A stretch of DNA of 64,000 nt from Candidatus Regiella endosymbiont of Tuberolachnus salignus (lineage in GTDB: Bacteria; Pseudomonadota; Gammaproteobacteria; Enterobacterales; Enterobacteriaceae): assembly GCF_964020115.1 (NCBI RefSeq), contig NZ_OZ026542.1, positions 1,178,001-1,242,000 on the forward strand, read 5' to 3'. A program made the position numbers and the translations under genes. The notes below the pieces were generated by a model. The model saw only the letters and a program-made list of their open reading frames with translations. It did no database searches and was not told the DNA's origin. Shown here one piece after another: positions 58,301-64,000 of this stretch (position 1 is the first letter of the stretch; each line of letters starts with the position of its first letter).

Positions 58301-58649
58301 GAACCGCGGATAATTGCGTATTGTTAATCGCCTGCACCCAAGGGGTGTTCGATTTCAACTCACGGTTAACGGTGATTTCATTTTCAACGTTCGGCATGCC
58401 TTGAATATAGTCTTGCGATGGGGTACCGGGGCGATAATCCCAGCTGACGCCGGTAAAATTAGCCGTGCCGTCGGCATTGTTAAGCGGCGTGCCATCCAAA
58501 TAAATCCGTGTACCGTCTAATTCGCCAGCAAATTCGCCTTCCCCCAGTGCCAATAAGATTTTAGCTTTGGCGGTAGAGTGCAGGCTATCCGGCGATTCTG
58601 TCGGCGTAGGCGGTCGATGGCTGCCGCCTTTGTTTCCTGTGATGGCCAT
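55359..58649 (-). CDS. Lambda J-like tail tip/host specificity protein
   Basis: 1096 residues (lambda J is 1132). N-terminal SLHSTAKAKILLALGEGEFA, DGTPLNNADGTANF and the FADRFGLGHR-type region are conserved J. Two fibronectin III-like domains lie about residues 640-840 (TTVQVSWQAATGATAYDAQW, GITLNWSFPAGVEDTF), then a coiled stalk and a C-terminal receptor-binding part (AKIGNTLQSTNYVANTSGW). Full length, so it might be functional, but the rest of the tail genes are missing. Confidence 0.93.
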   Translation of the reverse strand: MAITGNKGGSHRPPTPTESPDSLHSTAKAKILLALGEGEFAGELDGTRIYLDGTPLNNADGTANFTGVSWDYRPGTPSQDYIQGMPNVENEITVNRELKSNTPWVQAINNTQLSAVRLRFNWPALQRQKDNGDVNGTRIDYAIDIATDGGAYHRVLNTAVEGKTTTRYQRSHRINLPEAKTGWQLRVCRLTPNSTHQRLADRMHIDALAEIIDAKLRYPNTALLYVEFDASQFQQIPVIACEPKMRIIRVPTTYDPVIRTYSGTWNGTFKWAYSNNPAWVFYDILLADRFGLGHRLTAAQVDKWELYRIAQYCDQLVPDGKGGNGTEPRFLCDVYIQSQAEAFTVLRDLAAIFRGMTYWANNQLCALADMPRDRDYLYTRANVIDGRFTYASTSAKSRYSNALVSWSDPTNGYQDTLEAISDDTLVRRYGIHPLSTTAIGCIRQTEAHRRGRWALLTNAKDRLISFAVGLEGAIPLPGHIIAVADEMLSGKKSGGRICHAAGAKITLDRLADVKFGDRLIINLPSGIAQARTVQAINGQIITVTVPYTETPQREAIWSVEADDLALQHYRVTRIEDNNDNTYRINAVQHDPDKYERIDSGTRLDERPISVIPLTLQPPPTHLTLTSQTVIAQGLAVTTVQVSWQAATGATAYDAQWRRDNGNWTPLLRVLTCGFDVPNSYAGRYQARVRAINAAGSASLWVTTPATPLQGKAHPPPQPMGLMTTPMVSGITLNWSFPAGVEDTFTTELEYQTEREYSQKITSPRSEGKPLTEVPYPQRYYAMQGLAAGKAFYFRARLVDRTGNLGAWTAWVRGESSKDTRLLLDQLRDDIMTTKAGKELIERIDRTELSMNSRFNGIGNALNNYSKKIVLTKQISGYQTRDVQQGVARMDKALNSYKTLMATQFDQAKAETLEIKKTQSKAKQALSLHQTAVTARLSKNEAALETKATTHFNATGGNALYSIKAGITYQGKYYDAGMVVGVETQGGRVKSQIGFNADHFVLLSGQQGKKFSPFAVKNNQVFIREGFIQDGSITNAKIGNTLQSTNYVANTSGWRWSKNGGIEMNGTGKGKARMTIKNNRIDVYDERGVLRVRFGEL

Positions 58650-58709
58650 AATTTACCCATAAAAAAAGATCGCCTTGGCGATCTGAATAATGATTCTGTT
58701 CGATTATTT

Positions 58710-59288
58710 TTACAGTTGGTCTTCCGCATAAATCCCTGCCGAAATCACCGCACCGCCGATGCGTCGTTGGCCGTAGCCAATAGGCACCGGATTGCCTTGT
58801 GCGGTAGAATTCACCGGGCTGCCGAAGGCATAGCTGGGCTTGTTATCCGGGTCTTCGCGGCGTGATAACCCGCTGGGTTGGGGGGAGAGCATCTGCACCA
58901 CGCCACCGACCATCATCGATATCCCGACAGGCGCTAAGAACTGTGCACCAGGGATAAAGGACGCTGCCACTAACACCGCACCGATAATGGTTTGAAACAC
59001 CCCTCCCCATTTACTGCCAATAATCACCGGAGCAATGCGAATGTCTTGAGTGCCGTAGGCGCTGGCAAGTTCATCTTTGCCAATGTTATTCGCGCCGTTA
59101 AATACCGCAAAGGTCAGGCCTTTTGATTGGCTTTGCAACATAAATTGCTCAAATCCAGGAAGAATAACCGACAGCGCTTTGATCGCTTCTTTTGGCGTCT
59201 CTACCGCGAGTTGATGTACACGGCCAAACAGCTGCCCGAGTTTGCCATACAGGCGCACGGTGCGCAGGGAGTGGTTGAATGCGGCCAT
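58710..59288 (-). CDS. Lambda I-like tail tip assembly protein
   Basis: 192 residues. RTVRLYGKLGQLFGRVHQLA, PKEAIKALSVILPGFEQFM and the Gly/Ala hydrophobic segment (GVFQTIIGAVLVAASFIPGA), then NKPSYAFGSPVNSTAQGNPV-PIGYG. This is the lambda tail assembly I family, placed before J as in lambda. No K, L or other upstream tail gene follows to the right. Confidence 0.92.
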   Translation of the reverse strand: MAAFNHSLRTVRLYGKLGQLFGRVHQLAVETPKEAIKALSVILPGFEQFMLQSQSKGLTFAVFNGANNIGKDELASAYGTQDIRIAPVIIGSKWGGVFQTIIGAVLVAASFIPGAQFLAPVGISMMVGGVVQMLSPQPSGLSRREDPDNKPSYAFGSPVNSTAQGNPVPIGYGQRRIGGAVISAGIYAEDQL

Positions 59289-59607
59289 GGTGTGATTCCT
59301 GATAATAAAAAAGGCTGCGGAGGCAGCCGGAAGAGTGCGTGGTTCGGTACTAAAAAGGAGATAGGAGTTTATCGCATTATTTTCCTACTCAACATAAAAT
59401 AGTATTTAAAAAGCACAATGTGTAACCATTAATGAACATAATGAACTAATTAAGGTAACATTACAGGAATACTAATATTTTATGTAACGTCAGCTTTAAA
59501 TATCTAATGTTTTATCGTTTTTTACGGCGACCCATCAGCGTCTAAAAGACGTCAATTGCTGTATGGATACCTTATTTTCAGAGCATATGATGTAATTATT
59601 ATATCGC
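59289..59607. other. Intergenic region between tail gene I and the 389-aa gene
   Basis: 319 bases, AT-rich, with no gene. GGCTGCGGAGGCAGCC at 59312-59327 is a perfect short hairpin (GGCTGC/GCAGCC) close to the I start. The upstream tail genes end abruptly here, so a deletion boundary of the lambda-like prophage probably lies in this stretch. Confidence 0.45.
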
Positions 59608-60777
59608 TCAGCTGTACTTTTTGACTGGTTTTACCTCAATGTCAAAATGTATGATACCTGTTCTCCAATCTCTAATCTTTTCAACTTTTGTAACTTCTAA
59701 ATCAAGATCCTTCAATGTTCGCCATACTGATTTTCCATTAGGGGTTTTTGTAAATAAAGCATTTTCGAGTGCCTTTCCTGTTTTATCTTTTGTTTCTTCC
59801 AACGTAGTCTCGTTTATAATATGTTCCATTCTTATCGTATGTGGCATTGGAAAATCCTGGTAAGGAACCCCCTTGCTTTCTGCTAATAATTTTATCTGGA
59901 ATAGCTTAATGTCATTTGAATGATAAGCGGGAGAATAGTCCTTTTTAAAGGCCTCAGCAAATATCCATTTTCCTGGTGAAAAGATAGCTATAAAATGCGA
60001 GCTGTCCTCGTGCTTAGAATAAGATTCTACTCGATTGCCTTCTATCTCATGGGTAAAATTTTCCCTAATGTATTCTTCTGTCTTTTTATCAAGTATTCGA
60101 AATTTGTTGATTTTTGGTAAATTTTGAACAGGTAATTGATTAACCGTCTTCAGTAAGGAGTGGGATTGAGTGGACTCATCTAATTGAATTTGTTCTTCTA
60201 TTTTTCTAGAAGTAGAAATCAGCATAGAAGGCTGTAAAATGGGTTGTTTTATTAATGATGTGAAAGTTTTTGCGGATTCATTCTCTGTTTGTGTATTACT
60301 TTCTTTTTTCTCATGTACATCAATTCTATCTGGTATAGAAATTGACTCATAAGCTTCATCCAAAGTGAATTTTGATGCTAAATCAGTTTTTTGTAATAAT
60401 GCAGCAAGCAAGTCACTACCTTTTACTTCATCACATGCAATTATAGTAAATAACCCATTACTTGAACTACCAGTTCTTATTTCTGCAACCATATCCCTAC
60501 CAAGCTTTTCATTCAAGTAAGACACGTCTGGTATGTTAGCTGTCGCCGCTTTAGAAAACATTGACGAAGTAGTCGGTGTTGAATTAGAGGTTGGTACAAG
60601 ACTGTTTTCCAATTCGTTGAGATTTTCAATCAGTGTTAAAAAATTAACTGAAATATTCTGGATACGTGAAATATTTTGAGCAAAGTTTAGAAATGCCGGG
60701 CAAGGCTCAAGACGCACAATTTGGTGAATCGATGAATCGATGAATCGATGTTTAGAAGAAGAGTTTGGTGTAATCAT
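59608..60777 (-). CDS. Unrecognised 389-residue protein
   Basis: 389 residues, no signal peptide, no transmembrane segment. The N-terminal ~215 residues are Ser/Thr/Asn-rich with low-complexity patches (PTSNSTPTTSSMFSK); the C-terminal ~170 residues look like a folded domain (YIRENFTHEIEGNRVESYSK, HFIAIFSPGKWIFAEAFKKD, DFPMPHTIRMEHII, LKDLDLEVTKVEKI). I know no family for it. A disordered Ser-rich start with a folded C terminus and a place beside a phage tail module and a YopT-like gene would fit a secreted effector, but that is inference. Codons 10-17 are made of an 8-base repeat. Confidence 0.6.
   Translation of the reverse strand: MITPNSSSKHRFIDSSIHQIVRLEPCPAFLNFAQNISRIQNISVNFLTLIENLNELENSLVPTSNSTPTTSSMFSKAATANIPDVSYLNEKLGRDMVAEIRTGSSSNGLFTIIACDEVKGSDLLAALLQKTDLASKFTLDEAYESISIPDRIDVHEKKESNTQTENESAKTFTSLIKQPILQPSMLISTSRKIEEQIQLDESTQSHSLLKTVNQLPVQNLPKINKFRILDKKTEEYIRENFTHEIEGNRVESYSKHEDSSHFIAIFSPGKWIFAEAFKKDYSPAYHSNDIKLFQIKLLAESKGVPYQDFPMPHTIRMEHIINETTLEETKDKTGKALENALFTKTPNGKSVWRTLKDLDLEVTKVEKIRDWRTGIIHFDIEVKPVKKYS
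60727..60750. repeat. Octanucleotide tandem repeat (AATCGATG x3) in the 389-aa gene
   Basis: Three perfect copies of AATCGATG (minus strand CATCGATT) near the start of the gene, coding HRFIDSSI. Gain or loss of one unit would shift the frame. Confidence 0.85.
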
Positions 60778-61252
60778 TATACATTCCTATCACTATGGAA
60801 GCCCTGAAAAACCGCTAAAAGTAGTCTATTCTGTCATTAATAATTTTTTTAGGTTAATAGTGAAATGAAAACGAAATCGACGAGACGAGGCGACTTTTTA
60901 GCGCAGATGAATAGGATAGTTCCCTGGGAAAAAATTCTGTCTAAACTCAGTATCAATTATCCTAAGCCAACAGCCAAAGGGGGAAGACCGGCAAAACCTT
61001 TAGAGGTGATGCTGCGGATTTATTTTTTACAAAATGGGTTTAATTACGCTGATTTATCGATGGAAGAAGCGTTATATGACATCCCCTTACTACGTCAATT
61101 TACCGGTGTCTCCGTCGATGCGATTCCCTCCGATCCCACCATTCTGCATTTTCGACACTGGCTGGAAAAACATCATTTAAGCGAATCATTGTTTGATGTC
61201 AACGCTACTTTAGATTGACCACTTTTTGCTACTTTAAAATGTCCAGTTTTTG

Positions 61253-63240
<1,988 letters not shown>

Positions 63241-64000
63241 GGCTTTGTCACCACAAAGGAAACTGCATTCTGGCTTGAGTGGACAAATTAAATTAGCAAT
63301 TTACGGTCTTTTATCATTAGCGCTGACATTTGAAGAGGTCAATGCGCATTTAGCTTCGTGTGGGCTGTTTATCAAACGGGGTAGTATTGTTGATGCTACG
63401 ATCATTCATGCACCCAGTTCAACTAAAAACCGGCAAAATGGCCGCGATCCTGAAATGAAAGCCACCCGTAAAGGCAATCAGTGTTTTGGTATGAAAGCGC
63501 ATATTGGTGTGGATGCACAGACGGGTCTGGTGCATTCCCTGGTAGGAACCTCGGCGAATGTAGCCGAGGTAACGCAAGTTCATCACCTTCTTCACGGCCA
63601 AGAAGAGGTTGTCCATGGTGATGCCGGTTATAAAGGCGTGATGCGACGCAGTGAACATCAACATCGTGCGGTCATCTGGCACATCCCCCGACGGAGGGTA
63701 TTGGCCTTGCCCGGGCAGGAGCAGCAGGTATGGGAGAAACATCGGCATCGGCAAAGTCTTATTGCGAAAATCCGGGCTAAGGTTGAACATCCCTTTCGGG
63801 TGTTAAAATGTCAGTTCAACTTTAGAAAAGTGCGCTACAAGGGCTTGGCAAAAAATACCGCGCAGTTATTCAGCTTATTTGCTTTGACCAATCTCTTTCT
63901 CGCTAGAAAAATCCTGCTCTGTAACCCCTGATTTTCCATTGATACTGAAAAAAAGTGTATCCGCCGTCTCTTATACCGTAAAAAAAGAGTGCATTGATTT

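Overview
The window looks like the chromosome of a gammaproteobacterial facultative insect symbiont, close to the Hamiltonella/Regiella/Fukatsuia group of Yersinia-related bacteria. This placement is inferred from three things: Yersinia-like core genes (arnBCA, yfeABCD, dadX-type alr, ratA-rnfH, dsbB), a very heavy insertion-sequence load, and a prophage plus a YopT-like effector. No rRNA gene or other species marker is present, so the genus is not proven.

Layout. 1-11.6 kb is core chromosome: the lipid A aminoarabinose operon (arnB-arnC-arnA, leftward, arnA cut by the window edge), a family 2-type glycosyltransferase, the Mn/Fe ABC transporter yfeABCD (rightward), alr-ratA-rnfH (leftward) and dsbB. 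11.6-20.1 kb is a scrap yard of nested mobile DNA: a truncated adhesin pseudogene, a truncated IS5, an IS3 element split by IS21, a truncated second IS3, a second IS21, and small fragments of a second P2-like phage (gpH start and ogr). 20.2-48.5 kb is a nearly complete P2-type prophage: early genes, gpA, a TumE/TumA-like toxin-antitoxin cargo, a cos site, then Q-P / O-N-M-L-X-lysis-R-S / V-W-J-I-H-G / FI-FII-E-E'-T-U-D-ogr. The integrase/repressor end is missing, replaced by IS21. A degenerate tRNA-Arg (argU-like) 3' fragment marks the other end. 48.6-64 kb is accessory DNA: a BrnT/BrnA pair, a class 5 fimbrial tip-adhesin-like gene fused to an usher remnant, an endonuclease gene with one in-frame UGA, a C58 (YopT-like) cysteine protease, a lambda-like tail-tip module (I, J and two small tail genes), an unrecognised 389-aa gene with an octanucleotide repeat at its start, and an IS5 split by a third IS21.

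How it fits together. The P2 late genes are arranged as in P2. Three Ogr-type TGT-N12-ACA boxes precede the O, V and FI operons, the activator gene ogr is intact, and the E/E' slippery heptamer is conserved, so the structural genes look functional even though the int end is gone. A family of ~95-130 bp TA-flanked palindromic repeats is scattered through host and phage DNA. One copy lies inside the rnfH reading frame and adds 32 codons without breaking it. The three IS21 copies encode identical proteins: two have perfect 5-bp target duplications and the middle one has none, so it probably marks a recombination that removed the prophage's int end.
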